A stretch of DNA of 64,000 nt from Terrabacter sp. Root85 (lineage in GTDB: Bacteria > Actinomycetota > Actinomycetes > Actinomycetales > Dermatophilaceae): positions 1 through 64,000 of the forward strand of contig NZ_LMIW01000009.1 of the NCBI RefSeq assembly GCF_001429185.1, written 5' to 3'. Below, one piece after another: positions 19,332 through 28,548 of the stretch. The notes beneath the pieces are model-generated. The model saw nothing but the letters and a program-made list of their open reading frames with translations. It ran no database searches and had not been told where the DNA came from. Every line of letters starts with the position of its first letter. Within the stretch, counting starts at the first letter, position 1. The translations under genes were made by a program, and so were the position numbers.

Positions 19332-19661
19332 TCAGTCCTCGCCCGCGCTCGAGCGGGCGCGCTCGACCCGCACCGGGTCGCCACCGGCATCCGTGAGGGT
19401 CGCGAGGTGGGTGCGCAGCTGCCTGGCGAGCGACCACTGGGTGACCTCGTGGGTGATCGAGCGCACCCAACCCGGGTCGACGGCATACGCCAGCGTCAGC
19501 ACGACGAGCGTGCCGTCTCTCTCGGCGTCGAAGCGCCAGGTGAGGGGCTCGGGGGTCACGTGCGGGGGCAGTCGGAGGGCCGGCTCACCCACGGACGCGG
19601 CCAGCGCCCGGGCGACGGACGGCGGGAGCGGGACGTGGACATCGGCACTGACCTGGGGCAC
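19332..19661 (-). CDS. small hypothetical protein, possibly SRPBCC-like
   Basis: The product is about 109 residues with a beta-rich pattern (VSADVHVPLPPSVARAL ... PLTWRFDAERDGTLVVLTLAYAV ... LRTHLATL) that resembles a short START/SRPBCC domain, but I cannot place it firmly. GTG 19661 is favoured because TACAGT (19668-19673 on this strand) sits six bases upstream, giving a leaderless message. It directly precedes the cyclodeaminase-family gene and is probably cotranscribed with it. Confidence 0.65.
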   Translation of the reverse strand: MPQVSADVHVPLPPSVARALAASVGEPALRLPPHVTPEPLTWRFDAERDGTLVVLTLAYAVDPGWVRSITHEVTQWSLARQLRTHLATLTDAGGDPVRVERARSSAGED

Positions 19662-19821
19662 TCCTCGACTGTAGGTGTCAGCGCTGGGAGCCGCCCGTCC
19701 GCCCTGCGCCGGGGGAGCGGATCCACGCATGTGCGTGGGGGTGCCCCCGGGACGTAGGCTCGAGCGGATCGCCCACCACCCCGGGCGGCAGCCGTCAACG
19801 ACGACACGAAGTCAGGACTCC

Positions 19822-21195
19822 ATGGCGCTCAGCGTTTTCGATCTCTTCTCGGTCGGCATCGGGCCGTCGAGCTCGCACACCGTCGGTCCGATGCGGGCCG
19901 CCGCCCTCTTCGCGGAGCGGCTGCGCGACGAAGGAGTCATCGACCGGGTCGCCCGGGTGCGCTCGCAGCTCTTCGGCTCGCTCGGGGCCACCGGGCACGG
20001 GCACGGCAGCGACAAGGCCGTCCTCCTCGGCCTGACGGGCGAGCGGCCCGAGCTGTGCGACCCGCGGGCCGTCGAGGGCCGCCTCGCCGAGATCCGCGCG
20101 ACCAAGCGCCTCCGCCTGCTCGGCGAGCACGAGATCGACTTCATCGAGCTCGAGGACCTCACGCTGCACCGCCGCAAGACCCTCCCGCTGCACCCCAACG
20201 GCATGACGTTCACGGCGCTCGACGCCGACGGCGCGACCGTCGCCGAGCACACGTACTACTCGGTCGGCGGCGGCTTCGTCGTCGGCGAGGACGCCGACGG
20301 GTCGACGAAGATCGTCGAGGACTCGACGCCGGTCGCGCACCCCTTCCGCACCGGTGACGAGCTGCTCGCCCACTGCAAGGAGACGGGCAAGTCGATCGCC
20401 CGCATCATGCTCGAGAACGAGCTGTCGTGGCGCACGGAGCAGGAGGTCCGCGACGGCCTCCTCGAGATCTGGCGCGTCATGAAGGAGTGCGTGCGCAACG
20501 GCATCGCCACCGAGGGCGTGCTGCCCGGCGGTCTGCGCGTGCGTCGCCGCGCTCCGGAGCTGGCCCGCCGCCTCTCGCTCGAGGCCAACAGCGACGACCC
20601 GCTGCGCGGCATGGACTGGATCACCCTCTACGCGCTCGCCGTCAACGAGGAGAACGCGTCGGGTGGCCGCGTCGTCACCGCCCCGACCAACGGCGCGGCC
20701 GGCATCATCCCCGCGGTGCTCCACTACTACGCGAACTTCGTCAACGGCGCCGACCGCGACGGCATCGTCCGCTTCCTGCTCACCGCCGGCGCGATCGGCG
20801 TCATCTACAAGGAGACCGCCTCGATCTCCGGTGCCGAGGTCGGCTGCCAGGGCGAGGTCGGCTCGGCCTGCTCGATGGCGGCCGCCGCGATGGCCGCCGT
20901 CATGGGCGGCACGCCCGAGCAGGTCGAGAACGCCGCCGAGATCGGTATGGAGCACAACCTCGGCCTGACCTGCGACCCCGTCGGCGGCCTCGTGCAGATC
21001 CCGTGCATCGAGCGCAATGCCATCGCCTCGGTCAAGGCCATCACCGCGGCCCGCACCGCGTTGCGCGGCGACGGCTCGCACGTCGTCTCGCTCGACAAGG
21101 TCGTCAAGACGATGCGTGAGACCGGTCGCGACATGAAGGTGAAGTACAAGGAGACCGCGCGCGGCGGTCTCGCCGTCAACGTCATCGAGTGCTGA
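19822..21195 (+). CDS. sdaA: L-serine ammonia-lyase, iron-sulfur, single chain
   Basis: The 457-residue enzyme joins the beta-type domain ([24 protein letters not shown]) to the alpha-type catalytic domain with the [4Fe-4S] cysteines in [16 protein letters not shown] and [18 protein letters not shown]. It converts L-serine to pyruvate and ammonia without PLP. ATG 19822 is the family start. TAGGCT near 19757 may be the -10 box. It is complete and typical. Confidence 0.94.
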   Translation: MALSVFDLFSVGIGPSSSHTVGPMRAAALFAERLRDEGVIDRVARVRSQLFGSLGATGHGHGSDKAVLLGLTGERPELCDPRAVEGRLAEIRATKRLRLLGEHEIDFIELEDLTLHRRKTLPLHPNGMTFTALDADGATVAEHTYYSVGGGFVVGEDADGSTKIVEDSTPVAHPFRTGDELLAHCKETGKSIARIMLENELSWRTEQEVRDGLLEIWRVMKECVRNGIATEGVLPGGLRVRRRAPELARRLSLEANSDDPLRGMDWITLYALAVNEENASGGRVVTAPTNGAAGIIPAVLHYYANFVNGADRDGIVRFLLTAGAIGVIYKETASISGAEVGCQGEVGSACSMAAAAMAAVMGGTPEQVENAAEIGMEHNLGLTCDPVGGLVQIPCIERNAIASVKAITAARTALRGDGSHVVSLDKVVKTMRETGRDMKVKYKETARGGLAVNVIEC

Positions 21196-21244
21196 CACCC
21201 GGGACGGGCGCTCACGACCGCCGTACGCGGCCCGGCCACGCAGC

Positions 21245-21261
21245 ACCGGGAATGTCCCGGT
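21245..21261 (+). terminator. possible short terminator after sdaA
   Basis: A 7-bp perfect stem (ACCGGGA/TCCCGGT) closes on ATG, flanked by GC/GC-type bases, 50 bases after the sdaA stop. No T-tract. Confidence 0.4.
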
Positions 21262-21433
21262 ATGCGTGCAGGACGGTCTCAGGCTGGGACGTGATCCTCC
21301 GAGTTTCCTGACAGTTGCGGCCTTTTCGTCTCTGGAGACGTGCTTCGGAGCACCGTGGAGAGTGGCGCCGAAACGGCGTCGCCCGGCGACCTCGGGGGCC
21401 CTGCGCCGGCTTCAACAGGGAAAAGGGGAAGTC

Positions 21434-21922
21434 ATGCGTTCACTGCGCAGCCGTGCCGTCGTGGCCGGCATCACCGCACTGGGCACGATCGGACTGGCAT
21501 CAGGAGCCGCCTTCGCGGCACCGGCGAGCGGGGGGACCGAGCACTCGTCGTTCCCCGCGGTGGGTGCCGTCTTCGAGTGCAGCGCCCCGACGGGCGACAT
21601 CACCGCGACGAGCGGCACCGTCGACATGGTCGACCACTGGAACGTCGACGCTCGTGGGGTCTTCCACGAGACCGGGACCGTCCACACGAGCGGCGTCACG
21701 CTGCAGGGGTCGAACGGTGACCGCTACACGGTCTCGGGGGCCTCGTGGTTCGGCGGAAAGGTGTCTGCCGGGGGCGCGCCGCTCGTCTTCACCGACACCG
21801 AGCACTGGGTCCTGCACGACGTCACCTCCGGCGGGAACGTCAAGGTGCAGATCGTCAGCCACTGGTCACCCGGTTCGAGCTTCACGTGGGACAAGGGCAC
21901 CTGCTCCGCTCCGGAGGGGTGA
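21434..21922 (+). CDS. secreted hypothetical protein
   Basis: A 162-residue precursor with a textbook signal peptide (RSLRSRAVVAGITALGTIGLASGAAFAAPA). The mature 130 residues are beta-rich with two cysteines (VFECSAPTG ... DKGTCSAPEG) near the ends that probably form a disulfide. The pattern of alternating Thr/Val strands suggests a small beta-sandwich. I do not recognise a family. An AAAAGGGGA site precedes the ATG; the 238-base gap upstream holds its promoter but no clear box. Confidence 0.8.
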   Translation: MRSLRSRAVVAGITALGTIGLASGAAFAAPASGGTEHSSFPAVGAVFECSAPTGDITATSGTVDMVDHWNVDARGVFHETGTVHTSGVTLQGSNGDRYTVSGASWFGGKVSAGGAPLVFTDTEHWVLHDVTSGGNVKVQIVSHWSPGSSFTWDKGTCSAPEG

Positions 21923-21992
21923 GCGGAAAGGCCTGCCCGGGCGCCGCCGCGTCCCGCCGAGGGGCGTGGCGGCGTTCCCGTGTTCGGGCTGC

Positions 21993-22418
21993 TCAGGGCT
22001 CCGTCGCGTCGCGCAGCGGCAGCTCGACCTGGCACTCGTAGTAGCGCATCTGGAGCCGGGAGTGCTCGACGTCGATGGTGCCCTCGCCCACGGCGATGAC
22101 GTCGTCGAGCCACCGGTGCGACGGTGCCTCGGCCTGGAAGGTGAGGACGTGGACGCCGCGACCGTCCGTCAGCGACGACAGGCCGGTCAGGGTGAAGAGC
22201 ACGACCCCGTCGTCGACGTGGATGACGCCCCTGGCCTCCGGTGAGGCCCAGCCCTCCCGGATGCGCGGGAAGTTCGACCACGACGCCGTGCCCGACAGCC
22301 GGCCCGTCAGGGTGCCGGTGCCCTGGCCGTAGACGCGTCCGTCACGCCCGGCCGAGGGCTCGACCTCGTGGATGAGGTCATAGACCCAGCTCGCGTCACA
22401 GAGAGGGATGAGACGCAT
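21993..22418 (-). CDS. DUF3237-like protein
   Basis: The 141-residue beta-barrel-like protein (GRVYGQGTGTLTGRLSGTASWSNFPRI ... DDGVVLFTLTGLSSLTDGRGVHVLTF ... VGEGTIDVEHSRLQMRYYECQVEL) resembles DUF3237/AoxB-type proteins, whose function is unknown. A strong GAGGAGG precedes the ATG. It converges on the secreted gene upstream and runs codirectionally with, but separate from, the GH1 gene. Confidence 0.65.
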   Translation of the reverse strand: MRLIPLCDASWVYDLIHEVEPSAGRDGRVYGQGTGTLTGRLSGTASWSNFPRIREGWASPEARGVIHVDDGVVLFTLTGLSSLTDGRGVHVLTFQAEAPSHRWLDDVIAVGEGTIDVEHSRLQMRYYECQVELPLRDATEP

Positions 22419-22498
22419 GGCAGCCTCCTCGGGAAGGTCCGACCCCTTCGACGGTACTCTCGTCGTCGCGCCCGCGCCGCCGTCTGTGCGAGATCACC

Positions 22499-23818
22499 TC
22501 AACGGTGATGGGCCCCGGCGCTGCTGACCGGATAAGTCTGTCCCGCAACGTATCTCGCGTGCATGTCGGCCGTCGCTCCGCCCTCACGGGCGACCTCGGC
22601 GAAGAGTCGCCCCGAGTCGCGCACCGTGCGCTCCTGCGTGTCGTAGTCGAGGGCCACGAGGCCGAACCGCGGGCCCTCGCCCTCGTTCCACTCCCAGTTG
22701 TCGACGAAGCACCAGTGGTAGTAGCGGTCGACCGGAACCCCTTGGGCCCGAACGTCGCTCAGGACCGACAGGTGCTCCCAGAGGTAGCGCGACCGGAAGG
22801 CGTCGGCGGCGTCACACGTGCCGTTCTCGGTGACCCAGACGGGAAGGCGGTAGGTCTCCCACGCCCACCGGGCCGTCTCGCCGAGCCCGGCGGCATGCAC
22901 CTCCCAGCCGAGGTCGTTGACCGGGACGCCCGGCGGCGTGCCGTCGTCGAAGCGCGTCACCGTGGTCCGGGAGTAGTAGTTGAGCCCGAAGAAGTCGGCG
23001 TAGCGCCCGGGCGTGATCCCGTCCGGTCGGCGCAGCGGCGGCGCGAACTCCCCGGTCGTCATCGCCCGCACGATCGCGTCCTGGAAGAGGTGGCGCATGA
23101 CGGGTGTCAGCGCGCGGTGCCAGGGGTTGCGGGGGTTGCCCGGCCGGAAGGGCCGCAGGTGGTGGGCGACCCCGACCATCGTGTCGGAGCCGGGCCGCAG
23201 CGCGTGGATGAGGGCGTACGCCCGGATGTGCGCGGCCGCGAGCACGCCGTAGACCCGCATCCCCTCGCGCAGGCTCCGGTGGCCCGGCGGGAAGTCGCCG
23301 AAGACGTGCGCGCCGCTGACGTAGACGTTCGGCTCGTTGATCGTCACCCACTCCGCGACGAGGTCGCCCAGCCGCGTCACGACCTCGGCGACGAAGCGCT
23401 CCCACACCCACAGGGCGCCGGGCGCGAGCCATCCGCCGTCGCGCTCGAACCACAGCGGGTGGCTGAAGTGGTGCAGCGTCACGAGGGGGCGGATCCCCTT
23501 GTCGCGCAAAAGCTCCAGCTCCTCTCGGTAGCGGGCGAACGCCGCGTCGTCCCACACGCCCGGGAGCGGCTCGAGGCGCGCCCACTCGACGCTCATTCGG
23601 TAGACCTGCACCCCGAGCGAGGCCATCAGCCCGGTGTCCTCGCGCCAGCGCCGCCAGTGGTCGGTGGCGCGCCGTGGCGTCGAGCCGTCGGCGATGGTGC
23701 CCGGGCGGTCGGCCCAGTCGGTCCAGCTGCTCTCGACGTCCCCGCCCTCGATCTGCGTGGCCGCGGTCGCGACGCCGAGCAGCAGCCCGTCGAGCCTGAA
23801 GCCGTCAGCGGTCGCCAT
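22499..23818 (-). CDS. family 1 glycosyl hydrolase (beta-glucosidase type)
   Basis: The 439-residue TIM-barrel enzyme has both catalytic glutamates of GH1: the acid/base in VTINEPNVYVSG (about residue 159) and the nucleophile in WVTENGTCDAADA (about 329). Other family marks are ATAATQIEGG, YRMSVEWARLEP, LVTLHHFSHPLW and GLNYYSRT. No signal peptide is seen, so it should act on imported glycosides in the cytoplasm. It is divergent from moeA across 42 bases. Confidence 0.92.
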   Translation of the reverse strand: MATADGFRLDGLLLGVATAATQIEGGDVESSWTDWADRPGTIADGSTPRRATDHWRRWREDTGLMASLGVQVYRMSVEWARLEPLPGVWDDAAFARYREELELLRDKGIRPLVTLHHFSHPLWFERDGGWLAPGALWVWERFVAEVVTRLGDLVAEWVTINEPNVYVSGAHVFGDFPPGHRSLREGMRVYGVLAAAHIRAYALIHALRPGSDTMVGVAHHLRPFRPGNPRNPWHRALTPVMRHLFQDAIVRAMTTGEFAPPLRRPDGITPGRYADFFGLNYYSRTTVTRFDDGTPPGVPVNDLGWEVHAAGLGETARWAWETYRLPVWVTENGTCDAADAFRSRYLWEHLSVLSDVRAQGVPVDRYYHWCFVDNWEWNEGEGPRFGLVALDYDTQERTVRDSGRLFAEVAREGGATADMHARYVAGQTYPVSSAGAHHR

Positions 23819-23860
23819 GCGGCTCAACGTACCGGCGCCCGATGCGTCAGACTGGCGCGC

Positions 23861-25054
23861 GTGGGTCACGTCTCCGTCGCAGATCACCGGTCCGCCGTCG
23901 AGCGGCTGCTCGGCGACGGGTCCCTCGAGCAGGTGACGCTCGACCGCCACGCCGCCGGACGCCGCCTCGCCGCCGACCTCGTCGCGGCCGACGACCTGCC
24001 GCGCTTCGACGCCTCGGCCATGGACGGGTATGCCGTGTGCCCGGGTTCGCCGGACCAGCGCGCCTATCCCGTCGTCGGGGACGTGCCCGCCGGGTCGGCA
24101 CCCGACTTCGTGCTGGCCCCCGGTGAGGCGGCCCGGGTCATGACGGGCGCGCGGGTGCCGCAGGGCACGGTCGCCGTCGTCCCCGTCGAGCGCACCGACG
24201 CTAGCCCCACCGGCCCCGCGCCCGAGCACGTCACCGTCGACCTCGATCCCGCACCGGGCCGGCACATCCGTCCCCGCGGCGAGGACGTGGCGGCTGGGTC
24301 GGTCATCGCGACCGCCGGCACGGCCGTGACGGCGGCGCTCATCGCGCTGGGTCGTTCGGCCGGGTGCACGAAGGTCGAGGTCCACGTGCCGACGAGGGTG
24401 GCGGTCATCGCGACCGGCGCCGAGCTCGCGCCGCCCGAGGCCGACCCCGGCGCCGGCGGCATCCACGAGTCGAACTCCGACATGGTCGCCGCGCTCGCCG
24501 AGGCCGCGGGCTGCGACGTGCGCCGTGTCGAGGTGTGCTCCGACGAGCCCGACGACCTGCGGGCCAGGCTCGACGCGCTCGACGCCGACCCCGACGTCGA
24601 TCTCGTCGTCACGACCGGGGGCGTCAGCGCCGGCGCCTACGAGGTCGTGCGACAGGTCTGCGAGCCGCTCCCGACGTTCGACTTCGTCCACCTCGCGATG
24701 CAGCCCGGCGGCCCGCAGGGGCTCGGCCGCTACGGGTCCACGCCGGTCGTCTGCCTGCCGGGGACGCCGATCGGCGCGTTCGTGGCCTTCCACGTGCTCG
24801 TCCGTCCGGCGCTCGACCGACGCCACGGGGTGCCGCCCACGCGACCCGGCCGGGCGGCATACGTCGGCAGGACCCGACGCACCCGCACGGGGCGCGTCCA
24901 GTTCGTCACGAGCGTGCTCCACGACGACGGCACCGTCAGCGCGCCCGACGCCCGGCACCTCACGGCGCTCGCCGCGGCCACCTGCCTCATCGAGGTGCCC
25001 GAAGGTGTCGACCAGCTCATCGAGGGCGACCTCGTCGCCGTCCACCCGGTGTGA
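23861..25054 (+). CDS. moeA: molybdopterin molybdotransferase MoeA
   Basis: The 397-residue protein has the MoeA domains in order: the N-terminal FDASAMDGYAV segment with GDVPAGSAPDFVLAPGEAARVMTGARVPQGTVAVV, the central MoCF_biosynth core (VAVIATGAEL ... IHESNSDMVAAL ... LVVTTGGVSAGAYEVV ... VVCLPGTPIGAFVAF) and a C-terminal barrel. It inserts molybdate into adenylated molybdopterin. GTG 23861 lies seven bases after CAGACT, a -10-like box shared with mobA and fpg. Its product feeds the Mo enzymes encoded on both sides. Confidence 0.93.
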   Translation: MGHVSVADHRSAVERLLGDGSLEQVTLDRHAAGRRLAADLVAADDLPRFDASAMDGYAVCPGSPDQRAYPVVGDVPAGSAPDFVLAPGEAARVMTGARVPQGTVAVVPVERTDASPTGPAPEHVTVDLDPAPGRHIRPRGEDVAAGSVIATAGTAVTAALIALGRSAGCTKVEVHVPTRVAVIATGAELAPPEADPGAGGIHESNSDMVAALAEAAGCDVRRVEVCSDEPDDLRARLDALDADPDVDLVVTTGGVSAGAYEVVRQVCEPLPTFDFVHLAMQPGGPQGLGRYGSTPVVCLPGTPIGAFVAFHVLVRPALDRRHGVPPTRPGRAAYVGRTRRTRTGRVQFVTSVLHDDGTVSAPDARHLTALAAATCLIEVPEGVDQLIEGDLVAVHPV

Positions 25055-25090
25055 ACGGGGCACCGGCCGAGCGCCCCTAGGCTGGTGGGC

Positions 25091-26728
25091 GTGAGCGCGA
25101 CCCTCGTGGCCAAGGACCTCGCCGGGGGCCACGCCCACCGGACCCTCTTCGAGCACCTCGACCTCACGGTCGCGCCCGGCGACGTCGTCGGGGTCGTCGG
25201 CGCCAACGGGGCCGGCAAGTCGACCCTGCTGCGCCTGCTCGCCGGCGAGGACGAGCCGCTCGGCGGCACCGTGACGACCGCGCCCTCCGACGCGTTCGTC
25301 GGGTGGTTGCCGCAGGAGCACGAGCGCGTGCCCGGCGAGACCGTCGCCGACCACATCGGTCGCCGCACGGGCGCCACCGCCGCGACCCTCGCCATGGAGG
25401 AGGCGGCTGCCACCCTCGGCGGTGACGACCCCACCGCCGACGAGAGGTATGCCGTCGCGCTCGACCACTGGCTCGTCAGCGGTGCGCCGGACCTCGACGA
25501 CCGGATCCCGCCGATGCTCGCCGAGCTGGGCCTCGACGTCGGACCTGACGCGCTCATGACGTCCCTCTCCGGAGGCCAGGCGGCCCGGGCGGCGCTCGCC
25601 GCGCTGCTGCTGAGCCGCTTCGACCTCGTGCTCCTCGACGAACCGACCAACGACCTCGACCTCGCCGGGCTCGACCGGCTCGAGGCCTTCGTCGACGGCC
25701 AGCGCGGGGGAGTCGTGCTCGTCTCGCACGACCGCGAGTTCCTCGCCCGCTGCGTCACCCGCATCGTCGAGCTCGACCTCGCGCAGAACTCCGTCGCCGT
25801 CCACGACGGCGGCTACGAGTCCTACCTCGAGGAGCGCGAGGTCGCCCGTCGGCACGCGCGCGAGGCGTACGAGGCGTATGCCGGCACGAAGTCCGACCTC
25901 GAGGCGCGGGCCCGCACGCAGCGCGAGTGGTCGTCCAAGGGCGTGCGCAACGCGATGAAGAAGAGCCCCGACAACGACAAGATCCGGCGCTCGGCGCAGC
26001 ACGACTCGGCCGAGAAGCAGGCCCGCAAGGTGCGCCAGATGGAGTCGCGGATCGCCCGGCTCGACGAGGTCGCCGAGCCGCGCAAGGAGTGGGTGCTCCA
26101 GTTCAGCATCGCCGCGGCGCCCCGGTCGAGCTCCGTGGTCGCGACGCTCAACGAGGCCGTCGTGCGCCGGGGTGACTGGACCATCGGACCGGTGTCGCTG
26201 CAGGTCGAGGCGCGACGGCGCATCGGCATCACCGGGCCCAACGGCGCCGGCAAGACGACCCTGCTGTCGCTCCTGCTCGGGCGGGTCGACCCCGACGAGG
26301 GGAGCGCCTCGCTCGGGGCCAGCGTCGCCGTCGGCGAGATCGACCAGTCGCGCACGGGTCTGCGCGACGACCTCCCGCTCGGGGACGCGTTCGGCGAGGC
26401 CGTGCCCGACCTCAACCCGGCCGACCGCCGCACCCTGCTCGCGAAGTTCGGGCTCAAGGCCGACCAGGTCGGCAGCGCCGTCGGTCGGCTCTCACCCGGC
26501 GAGCGCACCCGGGCCGCGATGGCGCTCCTCCAGGCGCGGGGCGTCAACCTTCTCGTCCTCGACGAGCCGACGAACCACCTCGACCTGCCCGCCATCGAGC
26601 AGCTCGAGGAGGCGCTCGACTCCTACGACGGGGCCCTGCTGCTGGTGTCGCACGACCGCCGGCTGCTCGAGAACGTCCGTCTCGACGAGCGCTGGCACGT
26701 CGAGGCCGGCAAGGTCACGGCGACCTGA
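25091..26728 (+). CDS. ABC-F family ATPase
   Basis: Two ABC domains without membrane segments: Walker A GANGAGKST (about residue 40) and GPNGAGKTT (about 383); signatures LSGGQAARAAL and LSPGERTRAAM; Walker B LLDEPTNDLD and VLDEPTNHLD. A basic inter-domain linker with SKGVRNAMKKSPDNDKIRR lies between. ABC-F proteins act on the ribosomal E site, and some members protect from ribosome-targeting antibiotics; resistance cannot be read from this sequence. GTG 25091 is preferred over 25085 because TAGGCT (25078-25083) is then seven bases upstream. Confidence 0.92.
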   Translation: MSATLVAKDLAGGHAHRTLFEHLDLTVAPGDVVGVVGANGAGKSTLLRLLAGEDEPLGGTVTTAPSDAFVGWLPQEHERVPGETVADHIGRRTGATAATLAMEEAAATLGGDDPTADERYAVALDHWLVSGAPDLDDRIPPMLAELGLDVGPDALMTSLSGGQAARAALAALLLSRFDLVLLDEPTNDLDLAGLDRLEAFVDGQRGGVVLVSHDREFLARCVTRIVELDLAQNSVAVHDGGYESYLEEREVARRHAREAYEAYAGTKSDLEARARTQREWSSKGVRNAMKKSPDNDKIRRSAQHDSAEKQARKVRQMESRIARLDEVAEPRKEWVLQFSIAAAPRSSSVVATLNEAVVRRGDWTIGPVSLQVEARRRIGITGPNGAGKTTLLSLLLGRVDPDEGSASLGASVAVGEIDQSRTGLRDDLPLGDAFGEAVPDLNPADRRTLLAKFGLKADQVGSAVGRLSPGERTRAAMALLQARGVNLLVLDEPTNHLDLPAIEQLEEALDSYDGALLLVSHDRRLLENVRLDERWHVEAGKVTAT

Positions 26729-26827
26729 CCGGCCGGTCGAGCGGGGCGCGTGTCGATTTCCGGGGCGCTCGTTCGTCATCGAGGTGAGCGGTCACCGGCC
26801 GGTGATCGTGAGCCCACGGAGGTCATC

Positions 26828-27178
26828 ATGAGTCACCCCATCGTCCACGCCGAGATCCGCTCGAGCGACCCCGACGCCACCCGCGCCTTCTTCGGCGACC
26901 TGTTCGGCTGGACCTATCCCACCGAGGGCGCCTTCCCCGGCTACACCTTCGTCGAGACGGGCGTCCCGGGCGCGCTCTACACGGCGATCAGCCCGCTGCA
27001 GGGCGATGCCGACCTCGTCACGTTCTTCGTCGGCGTCGACGACATGACCGCCTCCATCGCCGACGCGACCCGCCTCGGCGGCCGGGTCGTGCAGGATCCG
27101 GTCACGGTCCCGGGCGTCGCGTTCGCCCTCATCGCCGACCCGCAGGGTCACGTCGTCGGCCTGGCCCAACAGCTCTGA
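26828..27178 (+). CDS. VOC-family (glyoxalase/bleomycin-resistance-like) protein
   Basis: The 116-residue protein is a single VOC module pair: PIVHAEIRSSDPDATRAFFGDLFGWTY, then DDMTASIADATRLGGRVVQDP and AFALIADPQGHVVGLAQ. Such small proteins bind a metal and act as isomerases, dioxygenases or binding proteins. GGAGG precedes the ATG. No partner gene points to a substrate. Confidence 0.85.
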   Translation: MSHPIVHAEIRSSDPDATRAFFGDLFGWTYPTEGAFPGYTFVETGVPGALYTAISPLQGDADLVTFFVGVDDMTASIADATRLGGRVVQDPVTVPGVAFALIADPQGHVVGLAQQL

Positions 27179-27195
27179 CCCCCTCCCCCACCCCC

Positions 27196-27265
27196 GCAAC
27201 ACACCGAGCAGGTCACAACACACCCGGGTCCGATCCCGGTGTGTCGCGACCTGCACGGTGTGTTG
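27196..27265. terminator. long imperfect hairpin, bidirectional terminator candidate
   Basis: About 33 bases on each side pair with few mismatches around TCCGATC. Each arm holds the word AACACACC (or GGTGTGTT) twice, so the structure is also an internal repeat. It lies between the convergent VOC and YciI genes. Confidence 0.75.
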
Positions 27266-27287
27266 CCCGGGGGAGTGGTGCGGGGTG

Positions 27288-27626
27288 TCAGCCGGGTGAG
27301 TTGGTCGGGTCGGCGACCCACGGGCCGAGCGGCGGGTCCCACCGGCGCACGACGCGGCGCAGAATGTGGCCGCCGAGCCAGTAGGGGTCCTGGTCGAACG
27401 CCTCGGTGACCGCCTCGAGCGACTCGCCCGAGCACACGATCAGCGCCGCGTTGACGGCCTCCTGATCGGTCGGCTCGCCCTCGCTCACCTCGTCGATGCC
27501 GTCCTGGTACATCCCGGCGACGAGCAGCCCAGAGAGCCCGCTCAGCCACTCGCGGTGCTCGGGGCGGATCGTCAGCATCTCGGTCGCGTCGTCGGGGTAG
27601 GTGTAGTGGATCGCGAAGATCGCCAC
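27288..27626 (-). CDS. YciI-family protein
   Basis: The 112-residue protein follows the YCII family: IFAIHYTYPDD at the start, RPEHREWLSGL, and AFDQDPYWLGG near the C-terminus, where the His-Asp pair typical of the family lies. These ferredoxin-like fold proteins are proposed small enzymes or sensors. GGAGG precedes GTG 27626. It may share a transcript with fdhD upstream (35-base gap). Confidence 0.82.
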   Translation of the reverse strand: MAIFAIHYTYPDDATEMLTIRPEHREWLSGLSGLLVAGMYQDGIDEVSEGEPTDQEAVNAALIVCSGESLEAVTEAFDQDPYWLGGHILRRVVRRWDPPLGPWVADPTNSPG

Positions 27627-27661
27627 GGGTGGGCCTCCAGTCGCTCGGGTGGTCAGGGTGG

Positions 27662-28510
27662 TCAGGTGGTCGTGATCCGGTGCGCGCCCGCATACACGTT
27701 GAGGCGGGTGCCGCGCACGAAGCCGAGCAGGCTCATCCCGGCGTCCTCGGCGCACTCCACCGCCAGTGACGACGGCGCCGAGACCGCTGCGAGGCAAGGG
27801 ATCCCGGCCATGATCGCCTTCTGGGTCAGCTCGAACGACGCGCGCCCCGACACGACGAGCACGCACCCGACGCCGGGCACGCGTCCGCTCTGCAGGGCCC
27901 ATCCGACGACCTTGTCGACGGCGTTGTGCCGGCCCACGTCCTCGCGCACGACGAGCAGCTCGCCGTCGGCGGTGAAGAGGCCGGCGGCGTGCAGCCCGCC
28001 CGTCTTGTCGAACGACCGCTGCTCGACGCGCAGGGCGTCGGGCAGCTCGGCGATGATCTTGGCCGCGAACTCCGTCGTGTCGGCGCGCACGTCGAAGGCC
28101 GACTGCGCCCGCAGCTGCTCGATGCTGGCCTTGCCGCAGACGCCGCACGACGAGTTCGTGAAGAAGGCGCGCGTGGCCGAGGCGGCCGGCGCTGCCACGC
28201 CCGGCGCCAGCGTCACGTCGATGACGTTGTACGTGTTCTCGTCGAAGCCGCTCTCACCCGAGACGACCGCGCCCTCGCAGTAGCGCGCCAGGGCGATGTC
28301 GTCGGCGGACCTGATCAGCCCCTCCGACATGAGGAAGCCGTGGATGAGCTCGATGTCGTGCCCCGGCGTGCGCATCGTCACCGTGAGCGGCGAGCCGTTG
28401 ACCCGCAGCTCGAGCGGCTCCTCGACCGTGAGGGTGTCGGGGCGCGTCGTCGACGATGGGGTCGCGAGGTCGATCGTCGTGACCTTGCGCCGTACCGTGA
28501 CCCGTCCCAT
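27662..28510 (-). CDS. fdhD: formate dehydrogenase sulfurtransferase FdhD
   Basis: The 282-residue protein has the FdhD core: VEEPLELRVNGSPLTVTMRTPGHDIELIHGFLMSEGLI, the catalytic pair in NSSCGVCGKAS (about residue 121), REDVGRHNAVDKVVGWAL and SGRASFELTQKAIMAGIP. FdhD carries sulfur from a desulfurase to the bis-MGD cofactor of formate dehydrogenase. No formate dehydrogenase gene lies in the window, so its target is elsewhere. It is divergent from mobA with just 38 bases between starts. Confidence 0.94.
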   Translation of the reverse strand: MGRVTVRRKVTTIDLATPSSTTRPDTLTVEEPLELRVNGSPLTVTMRTPGHDIELIHGFLMSEGLIRSADDIALARYCEGAVVSGESGFDENTYNVIDVTLAPGVAAPAASATRAFFTNSSCGVCGKASIEQLRAQSAFDVRADTTEFAAKIIAELPDALRVEQRSFDKTGGLHAAGLFTADGELLVVREDVGRHNAVDKVVGWALQSGRVPGVGCVLVVSGRASFELTQKAIMAGIPCLAAVSAPSSLAVECAEDAGMSLLGFVRGTRLNVYAGAHRITTT

Positions 28511-28548
28511 GACCTCAGCCTGCCAGACTCCGTGCCAGACTCCGATGG
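28511..28548. promoter_or_regulatory. short divergent fdhD-mobA promoter with tandem 12-bp repeat
   Basis: TGCCAGACTCCG occurs twice in direct tandem (28521-28532 and 28533-28544). The second CAGACT lies seven bases before the mobA GTG and may be its -10 box, giving a leaderless message. Confidence 0.55.

Noticed and set aside
25091-26728. Antibiotic-resistance ABC-F protein
   Set aside because: ABC-F membership is clear, but nothing in the linker or neighbourhood shows a resistance type rather than a housekeeping translation factor.
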